A stretch of DNA of 64,000 nt, taken from NCBI RefSeq assembly GCF_900183975.1, contig NZ_LT853882.1, positions 3,093,501-3,157,500 on the forward strand, written 5' to 3'. The stretch comes from Xanthomonas fragariae (lineage in GTDB: Bacteria > Pseudomonadota > Gammaproteobacteria > Xanthomonadales > Xanthomonadaceae). Shown here piece after piece: positions 24,661-34,353 of this stretch. The first letter of the stretch is position 1, and each line of letters begins with the position of its first letter. The notes under the pieces are model-generated. The model worked only from the letters and a program-made list of their open reading frames with translations, was not told the DNA's origin and did not search any database. The translations under genes were made by a program, and so were the position numbers.

Positions 24661-26148
24661 ATGACCTTCCGTTTCAACCGAGCGATGTCGATCGCCCGCC
24701 CTATTGCTGCGCTCTTCGTTTGCGCAATCGCTCCCGCCAGCGTTGCAGCCACGCTGCTGCCGCCCTCGATTTCGGCAATCCGCGATCGCAACATCGATAC
24801 GCTGATGCCGCCGTTGCTGCGGACGCCGGCAACTGCGCGCGTGGCGGCCGGCCAAGCCGACACCGTACAACGCAGCACCACCTCGGCGTCGCGCGCATTC
24901 CCGCAGGTTACGCGCGATTTCAAGCAGTTTCTGGATGCGCAGGCGCAAGTCAGTTACGCCACGCGTGACGCAACGTCCAAGGTCGCCGATCAGACCGCGT
25001 TCGCCGAAATGCAACGCTATCTGTTCAATCGCTACAACGGGCTGACCGTGGTCAGCAGCTTGCACCAGGGCACGCAGGTGTTCGACTGCATTCCTCAGGC
25101 ACAGCAACCGGGTCTACGCAACGACAGCCATATCGCGCAGCCGCCAAACATCGCGTCATTCAAGACACCAAGCGGATCGGGCTCAGTTCCACAGCGCTGC
25201 GCTGCAGGAACGATCCCGTTGCAGCGTATTGGAATTACTGATCTCACCCGCCATGCGGACTTGAACGCCTTTCTGCATGCAAACGCACGGCCTGTCTCTG
25301 CTGCGCCAGCGGCAGTTGCCCCTGCCGCAGCGTCCGACACGCATTTCTATTCCTCCGTCTTCCTGGATACCGCCGGCACATCAGTCACAGGCGCAGGGGC
25401 CGACATCAATCTGTGGGCGCCTGCATTACGCAATGCCGACGAGATGCAAACCATCAGCCAGATATGGATCGTTGGTGAAAGCGCAAGCAAGCAAACGCAA
25501 ACGCTTGAAGTAGGCTGGGAGATACAACCTGCCGCGGGCTGGGGCAACAAGCCGATCATCTTCGTGTATTCCACCCAGGACGGGTACGTCAAGACCGGTT
25601 GCCATAATCTGGATTGCAGCGATTTCGTGCAGACCAGCACACAACATGTCTTAGGCGCTCAACCAGCCGCCGGATTCAGTACTGCAGGCAGCAAGCAGAC
25701 CATGCTAGGCGTGGAGTTTCAACGCAACACAGACGGCAACTGGTGGCTGCGCCTGGATGGCGAGTGGATTGGCTATTACAATGCGGCGTTGTATTCGGGC
25801 GATCTAGCCAATGGGCGTGTTGCGTATGTGAGCGCAGGTGGCGAAATCTCGACCGATAGCGGTGCGGCGAGTCCGCGCATGGGGAGTTGCCAGTTCGCAG
25901 CAGCAGGCTATCGCCAGGCCGCGTTCCAGGCCAACCACTTCTACCGCGATGCGGCAATGACAGCCCATCCCGTGCAGCGCCTGTCTTCGCTGGATGTGTT
26001 GCGCCCGTCGTGCTACACGCTGGCGATTGCAGGCTACGCCTATCCGTATGCATTGAGCGCAGGCATCACCCGCACCACGTTGTCGCCGGAAATGCAGAAC
26101 GGTGGCTTCTACTTCGGTGGGCCGGCTGCGCACGTTGAGTTGAGTTGA
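24661..26148 (+). CDS. Neprosin-like secreted peptidase (DUF239 domain)
   Basis: 495 residues from ATG 24661, chosen because a signal peptide (MSIARPIAALFVCAIAPASV, then AA) follows and AGGAAAA precedes it; the open frame extends further upstream without similarity. An N-terminal pro-region to about residue 190 ends in an Ala/Pro linker. The rest matches the neprosin fold: SSVFLDTAGTSVTGAGADIN, LEVGWEIQPAAGWG with the first candidate catalytic Glu, YVKTGCHNLDCSDFVQ, WWLRLDGEWIGYYNAALY with the second Glu, and GFYFGGPAAHVE near the end. Neprosins are glutamate peptidases that cut after Pro. The gene lies in a decayed neighbourhood but looks intact. Confidence 0.8.
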   Translation: MTFRFNRAMSIARPIAALFVCAIAPASVAATLLPPSISAIRDRNIDTLMPPLLRTPATARVAAGQADTVQRSTTSASRAFPQVTRDFKQFLDAQAQVSYATRDATSKVADQTAFAEMQRYLFNRYNGLTVVSSLHQGTQVFDCIPQAQQPGLRNDSHIAQPPNIASFKTPSGSGSVPQRCAAGTIPLQRIGITDLTRHADLNAFLHANARPVSAAPAAVAPAAASDTHFYSSVFLDTAGTSVTGAGADINLWAPALRNADEMQTISQIWIVGESASKQTQTLEVGWEIQPAAGWGNKPIIFVYSTQDGYVKTGCHNLDCSDFVQTSTQHVLGAQPAAGFSTAGSKQTMLGVEFQRNTDGNWWLRLDGEWIGYYNAALYSGDLANGRVAYVSAGGEISTDSGAASPRMGSCQFAAAGYRQAAFQANHFYRDAAMTAHPVQRLSSLDVLRPSCYTLAIAGYAYPYALSAGITRTTLSPEMQNGGFYFGGPAAHVELS

Positions 26149-26444
26149 TCGTGCGTACTGTTTGAGTGCGCGCGATCCACTATAGCAAATCCACGCCTGC
26201 ACACACGGCAAGACGTGCATCCTTGAGGTGTTGCATTCCACTGGCAGTGAACCGCAATGCCGCCGCGTGTATGGGCGCAAACACCGGCCATGACGGCAAG
26301 CCCTTGGCATTCGGGTTGCCACGCTGCACGAACGCAGCCCAATAACGCTGCAGACTCACCGGCAGTTGGCCGGCCGGAAATCCTTGAACAGGAACGGCAG
26401 CTCGGCGCTATGCGTCACCTGGCCGCCCGGCGCGGCGTTATCCA

Positions 26445-27950
26445 GTCGCCCCTGAAAAACCCCAACCACCCAACGACCGCAAGGCCTTGATGTCTGCACC
26501 GGCGTGCCAGAACTACCAGTGTTCGCTACGCTGAAGGCTGGTTTCTGGCAATTTTCACTCATGCGTACACGCCGTCCTGCTGCCGAGCACATGCCTGCCG
26601 ACGAGTTGTTTCGTTCGCGGCTGGAGAACCAGATCGATCTGCGTCATCCGCTGGCGCGGCTGAGCCAACGGATGCCGTGGACGGCGTTGGAGCAAGCACT
26701 TTCATCGCGCTTGCCGGCCACCCAGGCCGGTGGCGGTCGGCCGGCATTGCCGGTGCGACTGATTGCCGGTTTGCTCTACCTCAAACACGCCTACGACCTG
26801 TCCGATGAAGCGGTGTGCGAGCGCTGGTTGGAGAATCCGTACTGGCAGTTCTTCACCGGTGAGGTCGTGTTCCAGACGCGTTTGCCGTGCGATGCCAGCT
26901 CGCTGACGCGCTGGCGGTAGCGCCTGGGTGAGGCCGGGATGGAAGAGCTGCTGGCGCACACCATCAACGCCGCGCATGCGATGCAGGCGGTGGACGCACG
27001 CGAGTTGTCGCGGGTGATCGTGGACACCACGGTGCAGGAAAAGGCGATCGCCTATCCGACCGACAGCCGTTTGCTGGAGGTGGCACGCAAGAAGCTGGTG
27101 TTACTGGCCAAGCGGCACGGCATCGGATTGCGGCAGAGCTACGCGCGGCAAGGCCCGGCCCTGAGCCGCAAGGCAGGTCGGTATGCGCATGCGCGCCAGT
27201 TCAAGCGGATGCAGCGCGTCCTGCGACGTCAACGCACGGTATTGGGGCGGGTGTTGCGCGACATCCAACGCAAACTCGATCAGGTAAACACCGGCGTGCG
27301 CGAGCGCATCGCTATCTGGCTGGAACGTGCGCAACGGCTGTACACGCAGCGTCCGAAGGACAAACAAAAACTCTACGCATTGCATGCCCCGGAAGTGGAA
27401 TGCATCGGCAAGGGCAAGGCGCGTCAAGCGTACGAATTCGGCGTCAAGGTCGGCATTGCGGTCACCGCCTGCAAGGGATTGGTCGTGGGTGCGCGCAGCT
27501 TCCCGGGCAACCCGTACGACGGCGATACCTTGGCCGAGCAGCTGGAGCAGACACGCGGGTTGCTGCAGGATGTGAGCGTAGAACCGACGGTGGCGATCGT
27601 GGACCTGGGCGATCGCGGGCGCGAAGTCGATGGCGTGCAGGTCCCTGCATCGCGGCAAGGCCAAGACGCTGACGCGACGGCAATGGCGCTGGATCAAGCG
27701 ACGGCAGGCAGTGGAGCCGGTGATCGGACATCTGAAAGACGACTGCCGGTTGCGTCGCTGCAGGCTGAAAGGTGCCCAAGGCGATGCGCTGCACGTGCTC
27801 GGCTGCGCCGCCGGCTACAACCTGCGTTGGCTGCTGCGCTGGATCGCGTTTTTGCGTGCCTGGATGCGGGCGATGGGATGGTCATCCTTGAGTGCCGTGC
27901 AGCTGTCACCGACGGCACTTGGCGCTTGAAGGGGATTTTTCAGGGACGAC
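26445..27950 (+). mobile_element. IS5-family (IS1478-like) element, 1506 bp, full length
   Basis: Inverted repeats: the left end begins GTCGCCCCTGAAAAACCCC and the right end closes GGGGATTTTTCAGGGACGAC. It is flanked by TATCCA on both sides (26439-26444 and 27951-27956). The single transposase carries a stop codon and a frameshift, so this copy is dead. The IS1478 likeness is from memory of the transposase N-terminus. It sits inside the carboxylesterase remnant. Confidence 0.85.
26561..27929 (+). pseudogene. IS5-family transposase with nonsense and frameshift mutations
   Basis: Starts MRTRRPAAEHMPADELF at 26561. The N-terminal domain (LIAGLLYLKHAYDLSDEAV) and DDE parts (RVIVDTTVQEKAIAYPTD; TVAIVDLGDRGREVDGVQ; KRRQAVEPVIGHLKDDCRL) can all be read. 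A TAG at 26918-26920 (LTRWR-stop-RLGEAG) replaces a Gln codon. An extra base in a C-run near 27644 shifts the frame, so that the real end (LHRGKAKTLTRRQWRWIKRR, then the E-region) is in another frame. Both changes would abolish the enzyme. Confidence 0.85.
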
Positions 27951-28284
27951 TATCCAACTTGAGCAATTGCTCGACCGGCAGCGCACACAGTTGCATCCGC
28001 CGCGTTGCGGGATCATCGATGTCTGCACGTTTGGCGATGCTGACACTCAGCGCACGGTTGCCTTCCAGGCTGCGTGCCGGCAGCCCGAAGTAGGTAGTGC
28101 CGCTCTGCTCGATCGCTGCGGAAAACAGGCCGCGCGCGAACGGGCCGAGCATCAACAAATCCAAGTCCTGAGCACCGGCCGATTGCCCGGCAATAGTGAC
28201 TCGCGCAGGATCGCCACCAACCTGCCCGATGTTGTCGCGCCACCATTGCAGTGCAGCGATTTGATCGAGCAAGGTGTAATTCCC

Positions 28285-28972
28285 GAGCGTCCTGGGTGGT
28301 AAGCGATGAGTTCTGGCAGCGGGTGGAACCGCTGATTCCTGCGCGTGCAGTGGCTGACAGGGTCTACCGGTGCAGACCGATCTGCGAGGCCGTCTCGACT
28401 GGTGTTGGAGGCCATCGTCTATGTGCTGCGCACCAGCTGCCACTGGAAGGTGGCTGTCTAAGGAACGCTTCGGCAGCGCAAGCGCCATCCATAAGCGCTT
28501 GCTGGAATGGGAAGCTGCGGGCTTCTTTGAGGTGCTGTGGAAAGCGGGCCTGGCCGAGTACGACCAGATGCGGGGCATTGCTTGGCGCTGGCAGAGCGTG
28601 GACGGCGCGATGATGAAGGCGTCGCTGGCACAGCAGGCCGCGGGGCCCAACCCAACGGATCGTGGAAAAAAGCAGCAAGCGCCACCTGCTGGTGGACGGC
28701 CGTGGCGTTCCGTTGTCGATCGTCGTGACCGGGGCCAACGCCCCTGACTGCAAGCGGCTTGATGAGGTGCTCAACGCCATTGTCGTCAAGCGCAAGAACC
28801 CGCAACACCGGCGAAGCCAACACGCGGGCTATCGTGGCGCGGCACACCTTCGCACCATCTAGGACCGCGGTTACATCCCTCATGTTGTTGACCGGCGCAA
28901 GGCAGCCGACACCAAACGGCGCGATTCGAAAAACAAGGCCAGGCGCTGGGTGGTCGAGGTATCTCATAGTCG
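28285..28972 (+). pseudogene. Fragment of a second IS5-family element, truncated at its 3' end
   Basis: The transposase begins VVSDEFWQRVEPLIPARAV near 28296. After frameshifts it continues as LSKERFGSASAIHKRLLEWE, GIAWRWQSVDGAMMKASLAQ and RHLLVDGRGVPLSIVVTGAN, then KARRWVVEVSHS, where it stops at the end of another IS. A stop codon lies within HLRTI-stop-DRGYIPHVV. The last DDE Glu region (NRFRKLLVRYEK-type) is gone. It abuts the esterase remnant on the left. Confidence 0.8.
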
Positions 28973-29738
28973 GTCGTCCCTGAAAAACCCCCTTCAAATA
29001 CCAATCTCCAGCAGTGATCGGTGCACGGCGCTCAAGGATGGCCATCCCATTGCCCGGATCCAGGCACGCAAAAACGCGATCCAGCGCATCAGCCAACGCA
29101 AGTTGTAGCCGGAGCACGTGCAGCGCATCGCCTTGGGCGCTGTTGCGCCTGCAACGACGCAACCGGCAGTGGTCTTTCAAATGTCCGATCGCCGGTTCCA
29201 CTGCCTAACGCCGTTTGATCCAGCGCCATTGCCGTCGCGTCAGGGTCTTGGCCTCTTCCGGCGTATGCAATGCGTCGAGTTGTCGTTTGTCTTTGGGACG
29301 TTGCGCAAGCACCTGTTGTGCGCGTTGCAACCGCACAGCGATGCGCTCGCGCACGTCGATGTCTACCTGATCGAGCTTGTGTTCGATGTCGCGCACGACT
29401 CGTCCCTGCACTGTGCGTTCAAGCGCGCCGTTAGTGTTGGCCTGCCCCGCCAGCAGCCGCAGTGGCCGGCAAGCGCGGCAAAAGCGCCTGTTCCAACGCG
29501 GCCCACGGCATCCGTCGGCTCAATTGCGCCAACGGATGACGCAGGTCGATCTGGTTCTGCAGCCGCGAACGGAACAACTCGTCGGCGCAGATGCGCTCAG
29601 CAGCAGCACGGCGTGTACGCATGGGCGGCAACGGCCAGAAACCAGACCTCAGCGTTGCGAAAACCGGCAGTTCTGGCACACCTGTGCGGCCTATAAAGCG
29701 TTGCGGTGATTGGGTATTGAGGGTTTTTTAGGGATGAC
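28973..29738 (-). pseudogene. Internally deleted copy of the 1506-bp IS
   Basis: Both inverted-repeat ends survive: GTCGTCCCTGAAAAACCCC at 28973 and its counterpart GGGTTTTTTAGGGATGAC ending 29738. Only 766 bp remain of about 1506. On the minus strand the transposase starts MRTRRAAAERICADELF, jumps from about residue 70 to the region of VRERIAVRLQRAQQVLAQRP, then jumps again from the ALHTPE region to EAKTLTRRQWRWIKRR-stop, ending with AIGHLKDHCRLRRCR. So at least two internal deletions and a stop. Non-matching flanks. Confidence 0.8.
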
Positions 29739-29779
29739 CAATTACGCCGTCGGCGACAGCAGAAGGATCGGGACCAACT

Positions 29780-30036
29780 AGTTGTACGGCAGTGGTTTGC
29801 GCACCGATACCGACCACTGTGCCCAACGGAGGCGAGTTGCCCTCGTACTTCCAGTTGAACCTGAGCGCCGAGGACTACTCCGGGCTCGGCACGCACCCGC
29901 TGCATGCGCAACTGGCAGTCCTCAACGTGCTCGATTGCAGCCTACCCAGCTGCGCGATGGCGGTGGCATCGGCGTATTCGCGCCGCAATGGGCACCAGAC
30001 TGTGGCGCCACATCAGCCTGCAGCAGGACTTCTGAT
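29780..30036 (+). pseudogene. TonB-dependent receptor, C-terminal remnant
   Basis: The last about 85 residues of an outer-membrane TonB-dependent receptor, split over frames. LYGSGLRTD is in one frame, NGGELPSYFQLNLSAEDYSG and HPLHAQLAVLNVLD in the next, LRDGGGIGVFAPQWAPD back in the first, and HISLQQDF-stop in the third. The terminal Phe and the AVLNVLD-(x)-RDG-(x)-GVFAPQ pattern are typical of the last barrel strands. At least three indels. The rest of the gene is gone, probably lost with the IS rearrangements on its left. Confidence 0.7.
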
Positions 30037-30147
30037 GGAGGCTGGAGGAACAGCAGGATGGACTTGGTCATCCGGTCCCTCCTACTGCTGGATTCATTGC
30101 GCAGTTTCGTACCGCTTCCGTCTACGCGACGGAAGCCTTTCACCGAC

Positions 30148-30666
30148 TCAGTGATGCACCGAACTACGCCGTGCCTTGAACCCGGCGTACAGCGCCCACA
30201 GCGCCAGCGCCACAAACCACACCATGCTCCACATCGGCATACTCAGGCCCAAGAAGCGCCAGTCGATATTGCCGCAGTCACCGGTGCCGGTCAGCACAGT
30301 GCGGAACACTTCGAACGGCCCCATCGTCTCGCCCAAAAAGCTCAGCGGCGGCCCGCACGAAGACATCATGTCCTTGGGCCGGATCTGCACCCAGACATGC
30401 CGTGCAGCGATGCCCACGCCCACGACAGCAGCAATGAAGCTCAGCACGCTATAGACCTTCCGCGTGCTTGCGGCTCGCGGTCCATGCAATGCGCCCAACA
30501 GGAAAAATACTGCCAGCGCCGCAAACGCGATCCGCTGGAAAATGCACAACGGACACGGCTCAAGTCCAAGATGCAATTGCACATAGATCGCATAGGCCAG
30601 CAGTCCAGCGCATGCAAGAAAGCCCGACAAAAACCGCGCGCGAAAACCCCAACGGAATGGATTCAT
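30148..30666 (-). CDS. dsbB: Disulphide bond formation protein DsbB
   Basis: 172 residues from ATG 30666 (MNPFRWGFRARFLSGFLAC); an upstream in-frame extension is not conserved. Four membrane helices. The first periplasmic loop has the redox pair in LEPCPLCIFQRIAF, and the second loop has Cys in SSCGPPLSFL and GTGDCGNIDW. DsbB re-oxidises DsbA and passes electrons to quinones. It lies alone on its strand, downstream of the alpha-operon terminator. Confidence 0.96.
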   Translation of the reverse strand: MNPFRWGFRARFLSGFLACAGLLAYAIYVQLHLGLEPCPLCIFQRIAFAALAVFFLLGALHGPRAASTRKVYSVLSFIAAVVGVGIAARHVWVQIRPKDMMSSCGPPLSFLGETMGPFEVFRTVLTGTGDCGNIDWRFLGLSMPMWSMVWFVALALWALYAGFKARRSSVHH

Positions 30667-30944
30667 CGTTACCGCTTGCCTAGGACCAAGCAACCAATTA
30701 TCAGCCATCTGCGCTGCCATGACCATGGATGCTCGGGGCTGCCGGGGCGCATGCCGCTAAGCGCCCTTGGCACGTCTGACGCAGCGGCCTTTACCGCGTC
30801 TCTTGTTTTGCTGCAGCATCCAGCAACAACAGCACGACACAACAGAAATCATACGTCCACTCGCCCTACTGCCATATCGCATTGGTTGAACGACTTCTTC
30901 GATATACACGCCTCGACCATCCACCCACATTCGACACTGCCAAT
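30667..30944. other. Intergenic region upstream of dsbB
   Basis: About 280 bases between the dsbB start and the alpha-operon terminator. It should hold the dsbB promoter. I see no strong -35/-10 pair, repeat or RNA gene. Confidence 0.45.
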
Positions 30945-30974
30945 AAAAAAACCCGGCGCGAGCCGGGCTTTTTC
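30945..30974 (-). terminator. Intrinsic terminator of the alpha operon
   Basis: On the minus strand AAAAAGCCCGGC, a TCG loop, then CGCCGGGTTTTTTT, 26 nt beyond the rplQ stop. GC-rich stem of at least seven pairs with a seven-base U-run, a textbook terminator ending the long ribosomal cluster. Confidence 0.92.
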
Positions 30975-31000
30975 GAGAATCTGTACGAAGAGCGAACCGA

Positions 31001-31384
31001 TTACTCGGCCACTTCCTCGGCGAAGACCGGACGGTCGACCAGCTCGACGTATGCCATCGGAGCATTGTCACCAGCACGGAAGCCTGCTTTCAGGATGCGC
31101 AGGTAACCGCCGGGACGGGTCGCATAACGCGGGCCCAGTTCGACGAACAGGTTGCCCACTGCTTCCTTGTCGCGCAGGCGCGCAAACGCCAGACGACGAT
31201 TGGCAACGCCATCGATCTTGCCGATGGTGATCAGCGGCTCGGCGACGCGACGCAATTCCTTGGCCTTGGGCAAGGTGGTCTTGATCAGCTCGTGCTTGAA
31301 CAGCGAAGCGGCCATATTGCGGAACATGGCTTCGCGATGTGCGCTGGTGCGGTTGAACTTACGACCGGATTTCTGGTGACGCAT
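31001..31384 (-). CDS. rplQ: 50S ribosomal protein L17
   Basis: 127 residues from ATG 31384 ([20 protein letters not shown]), the universal L17 start. [20 protein letters not shown] and [20 protein letters not shown] are typical. Located near the peptide exit tunnel of the 50S subunit. Last gene of the alpha operon, after rpoA, as in most proteobacteria, followed at once by the terminator. Confidence 0.98.
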   Translation of the reverse strand: MRHQKSGRKFNRTSAHREAMFRNMAASLFKHELIKTTLPKAKELRRVAEPLITIGKIDGVANRRLAFARLRDKEAVGNLFVELGPRYATRPGGYLRILKAGFRAGDNAPMAYVELVDRPVFAEEVAE

Positions 31385-31569
31385 GAGTGTGATTTCCTGA
31401 AGAATATTGAGACTACTGTAGAGACGTTGTCGCCATCCTGGCGCTGCTGAATGGACTGCGGTTGGTCCGAGCCGGCCCTCCTTTGACCGGATGTCACCGC
31501 GGGCTTTGGCCCGTCGACGTGGAAAAAACAGCATGGGCGCCCGAAGACGCCCATGCCTTGATGCATTAA

Positions 31570-32568
31570 TTAACCAAGCATGCCGTGCTGGGCGACACCG
31601 GCCGGCGGCCAGTTCTCCAGCTTCATGCCCAATGCAAGGCCGCGCTGGGCAAGCACCTCCTTGATTTCGGTCAGCGACTTCTTGCCAAGATTCGGCGTCT
31701 TGAGCAGTTCCACTTCGGTCTTCTGAATTAGATCGCCGATGTAGTAGATGCTCTCGGCCTTGAGGCAGTTGGCCGAACGCACAGTCAGCTCGAGGTCGTC
31801 GATCGGGCGCAGCAGCACCGGATCCACGCCGCTGGCAGCCGGCTTGGCCGCACCCCGGTCGCGGTGGGTGAAGTCACCGAACACCGACAGCTGATCGCTG
31901 AGGATGTCGGCAGCAGTACGCACAGCTTCCTCGGCATCGATCGTGCCGTTGGTCTCGATATCGATCACCAGTTTGTCGAGGTCGGTACGCTGCTCGACGC
32001 GTGCAGCTTCCACCGCGTAGGCGACGCGACGCACTGGCGAGAACGACGCGTCCAGCATCAGACGACCAATGGTGCGGGTCTCTTCGTCTGGACGACGACG
32101 TGCAGCAGCCGGCTGGTAGCCGAAACCGCGCTCGATCTTCAGGCGCATATTCAACGCCGTATCTTTGGTCAGGTGGCAGATCACGTGGTCGCCGTTGATG
32201 ATCTCAACGTTGTGATCAGTCCGAATGTCAGCCGCAGTGACCGTACCCGGACCCTGCTTGGACAACGACAGCGTCGCGCTGTCGCCACTGTGCATACGAA
32301 TCGCCACGTCTTTCAGGTTGAGCAGGACGTCAAGCACGTCTTCCTGCAGCCCTTCGACCGTGGTGTATTCGTGCAGCACGCCGTCGATCTCGACCTCGGT
32401 GATCGCAAAACCCGGGATCGACGACAACAGCACACGACGCAGGGCATTGCCCAGCGTGTGCCCGTAACCGCGCTCCAACGGCTCGATCACGACCTTTGCG
32501 CGGTTGTCGGTAAGACGTTCGATCTGCGGACCACGTGGGCGCAGAACCTGGTTGGCGGTAACCGTCAT
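31570..32568 (-). CDS. rpoA: RNA polymerase alpha subunit
   Basis: 332 residues. The N-terminal domain (assembly platform) has [20 protein letters not shown] and [17 protein letters not shown]; the C-terminal domain (DNA and activator contact) has [20 protein letters not shown] and [20 protein letters not shown]. Dimer that nucleates RNA polymerase assembly. Preceded by rpsD (53 nt) and followed by rplQ in the same operon. Confidence 0.98.
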   Translation of the reverse strand: MTVTANQVLRPRGPQIERLTDNRAKVVIEPLERGYGHTLGNALRRVLLSSIPGFAITEVEIDGVLHEYTTVEGLQEDVLDVLLNLKDVAIRMHSGDSATLSLSKQGPGTVTAADIRTDHNVEIINGDHVICHLTKDTALNMRLKIERGFGYQPAAARRRPDEETRTIGRLMLDASFSPVRRVAYAVEAARVEQRTDLDKLVIDIETNGTIDAEEAVRTAADILSDQLSVFGDFTHRDRGAAKPAASGVDPVLLRPIDDLELTVRSANCLKAESIYYIGDLIQKTEVELLKTPNLGKKSLTEIKEVLAQRGLALGMKLENWPPAGVAQHGMLG

Positions 32569-32621
32569 GTTGCGGGGTCTCCTGCGAACCTCCGGCAGTG
32601 CCGGAGGCTATCCAATGTGAA

Positions 32622-33248
32622 TTACTTCGAATACAACTCGACGATCAGCGCTTCGTTGATATCCGAAGGCAGGTCAGCGCGATCCGGAACAGCCTTGAAC
32701 ACGCCGCTGAACTTCTTCGAATCGACTTCAACCCACGACGGCGTCATGTCGTGCTGCTCAGCCACGGTCAGGGCTTCCTGCACGCGCAGCTGCTTCTGTG
32801 CCTTTTCCGACAGCGTGATCGCATCGCCAGCCTTAATCTGGTACGAAGCCAGATTCACCGACTTGCCATTGACTAGCACGCCACGGTGGGACACCAACTG
32901 GCGCGCGGCCGGACGGGTGACGGCAAAGCCCATGCGGTAGCAGACGTTGTCCAGACGGGTTTCCAACAACTGCAGCAAGTTCTCGCCGGTGTTGCCCTTC
33001 TTGGTCGAGGCCTTCTTGTAGTAGTTGCGGAACTGACGTTCCAGCAAACCGTAGATACGCTTGACCTTCTGCTTTTCACGCAGCTGGGTAGCGTAGTCGG
33101 AGAGCTTGCCTTTGCGAGCCGCGCCGTGTTGGCCGGGCTTCTGTTCAAGCTTGCATTTGGAGTCCAGCGCGCGCGCCGGGCTCTTGAGGGAAAGGTCAGC
33201 GCCTTCACGGCGCGCGAGCTTGCAGGTAGGACCGATATAACGAGCCAT
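32622..33248 (-). CDS. rpsD: 30S ribosomal protein S4
   Basis: 208 residues. [16 protein letters not shown] at the start, the S4 domain with [20 protein letters not shown], and [20 protein letters not shown] in the N-terminal part. Nucleates 16S rRNA assembly and, in E. coli, represses the alpha operon by binding its leader. The N-terminal Cys residues do not form a zinc site as in some relatives. Between rpsK and rpoA. Confidence 0.98.
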   Translation of the reverse strand: MARYIGPTCKLARREGADLSLKSPARALDSKCKLEQKPGQHGAARKGKLSDYATQLREKQKVKRIYGLLERQFRNYYKKASTKKGNTGENLLQLLETRLDNVCYRMGFAVTRPAARQLVSHRGVLVNGKSVNLASYQIKAGDAITLSEKAQKQLRVQEALTVAEQHDMTPSWVEVDSKKFSGVFKAVPDRADLPSDINEALIVELYSK

Positions 33249-33263
33249 TTCTTATCGCTCCCT

Positions 33264-33656
33264 TTAGACGCGACGCTTCTTCGGCGGACGGCACCCGTTG
33301 TGCGGGATTGGCGTCACGTCGATGATGTTGGTGATCTTGTAGCCCACGTTGTTCAACGAACGCACGGCCGACTCACGGCCCGGACCCGGACCCTTGATAC
33401 GTACTTCCAGTGACTTCACGCCGTAGTCGAGCGCAGCGCGGCCAGCCTTTTCGGCGGCGACCTGGGCAGCGAACGGGGTCGACTTACGCGAACCACGGAA
33501 ACCGGCGCCGCCGGACGTAGCCCACGACAACGCATTGCCCTGGCGATCGGTGATGGTGATGATAGTGTTGTTGAACGAAGCATGGACGTGAGCGACGCCG
33601 TCAGTGATGACGCGCTTGATCTTCTTCTTCGTTTTCTTTTCTGCTGGCTTGGCCAT
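33264..33656 (-). CDS. rpsK: 30S ribosomal protein S11
   Basis: 130 residues. Seen: [55 protein letters not shown] and the C-terminal [18 protein letters not shown], all diagnostic. Platform of the small subunit near the E site. Ten nucleotides after rpsM in the alpha operon. Confidence 0.98.
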   Translation of the reverse strand: MAKPAEKKTKKKIKRVITDGVAHVHASFNNTIITITDRQGNALSWATSGGAGFRGSRKSTPFAAQVAAEKAGRAALDYGVKSLEVRIKGPGPGRESAVRSLNNVGYKITNIIDVTPIPHNGCRPPKKRRV

Positions 33657-33666
33657 GATCTATGCC

Positions 33667-34023
33667 TTACTTCCTAATCGCCTTGCGCGGGCCCTTACGG
33701 GTGCGGGCGTTGGTACGGGTGCGCTGACCACGCAGCGGGAGACCACGGCGATGACGCAGACCGCGATAGCAGCCCAGGTCCATCAGTCGCTTGATCGCGA
33801 TACCGACTTCGCGGCGCAAGTCGCCCTCAACGACATACTTGCCGACTTCGGCACGCAGACGCTCGATTTCGGGTTCGGATAGATCACGAATCTTCGTGCT
33901 CGAGATAACGCCTGCGGATTCGCAGAGCTTCTTCGAACGGGTACGGCCGATGCCGTAGATGCTTTGCAACCCGACCCAGACGTGCTTCTGGGCTGGCAGG
34001 TTGACGCCTGCAATACGCGCCAT
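33667..34023 (-). CDS. rpsM: 30S ribosomal protein S13
   Basis: 118 residues from ATG 34023 ([20 protein letters not shown]). The C-terminal basic tail [20 protein letters not shown] contacts the P-site tRNA. First gene of the alpha operon; a possible promoter lies about 80 nt upstream. In E. coli rpmJ precedes it; no rpmJ is found here. Confidence 0.98.
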   Translation of the reverse strand: MARIAGVNLPAQKHVWVGLQSIYGIGRTRSKKLCESAGVISSTKIRDLSEPEIERLRAEVGKYVVEGDLRREVGIAIKRLMDLGCYRGLRHRRGLPLRGQRTRTNARTRKGPRKAIRK

Positions 34024-34353
34024 GACGCGATTCTCCAACTGAGTGATGGCCCGACAGCGCCCAGGCGCCATCCGGCAGGATGGATCAAAAGTTAACTCGG
34101 AATTATAGCAAGGCCTCGGATTGCGTTGAAGCCCGTGGAACCAAGTTCCATGGACCCGGCGTGGGGAGTGTGCCCTCGCTCCGGCGCCGGACGGTGTTGA
34201 TCCAGAAAACTTCTCCGAATCGCCTGTGCTACTCCCGCACAAGACCACCCCGCCACACCCGCGCGCGAGACATCGCGCGAGCCGCCCTTCTGATCGGAAG
34301 ATTGTGGCCCGGAAACCAAGCCATCTCCACGTAATGAAGATCTAGCATACCAC
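34024..34353. other. secY-rpsM intergenic region
   Basis: 330 bases between the spc and alpha operons. A sigma-70-like promoter lies at 34102-34130 on the minus strand. No rpmJ (L36, 37-38 residues, C-x-x-C) is present in any frame, unlike E. coli, so that gene must be elsewhere. No clear terminator after secY. Confidence 0.6.
34102..34130 (-). promoter_or_regulatory. Candidate sigma-70 promoter of the alpha operon
   Basis: Perfect -10 TATAAT (34102-34107, minus strand) with a 17-nt spacer and a weak -35, TTCAAC (34125-34130; 3 of 6 match to TTGACA). It lies about 80 nt before the rpsM start. The -10 is strong, the -35 poor. Confidence 0.55.

Larger units (their letters stand above)
26180..28284 (-). 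pseudogene. Type B carboxylesterase, broken by IS, deletion and frameshift
   Basis: The right piece (27951-28284) encodes GNYTLLDQIAALQWWRDNIG and the nucleophile elbow VTIAGQSAGAQDLDLL, then AIEQSGTTYFGLPARSLEGN. The left piece (26180-26444) encodes APGGQVTHSAELPFLFKDF, then, after a one-base deletion near 26380, AGQLPVSLQRYWAAFVQRGN to a stop at 26180. Both are parts of a PNB/type B esterase, but roughly the middle 150-200 residues are missing. Joining the two pieces across the IS keeps one frame (LLKLDNAAPGGQ), so the internal deletion probably preceded the IS insertion. The N-terminus is cut at 28284 by another IS fragment. Confidence 0.75.

Noticed and set aside
29782..31230. 482-codon open frame on the plus strand
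   Set aside because: Runs antisense through dsbB and the terminator. Only its first about 80 codons are real sequence, and those belong to the frameshifted TonB receptor tail.
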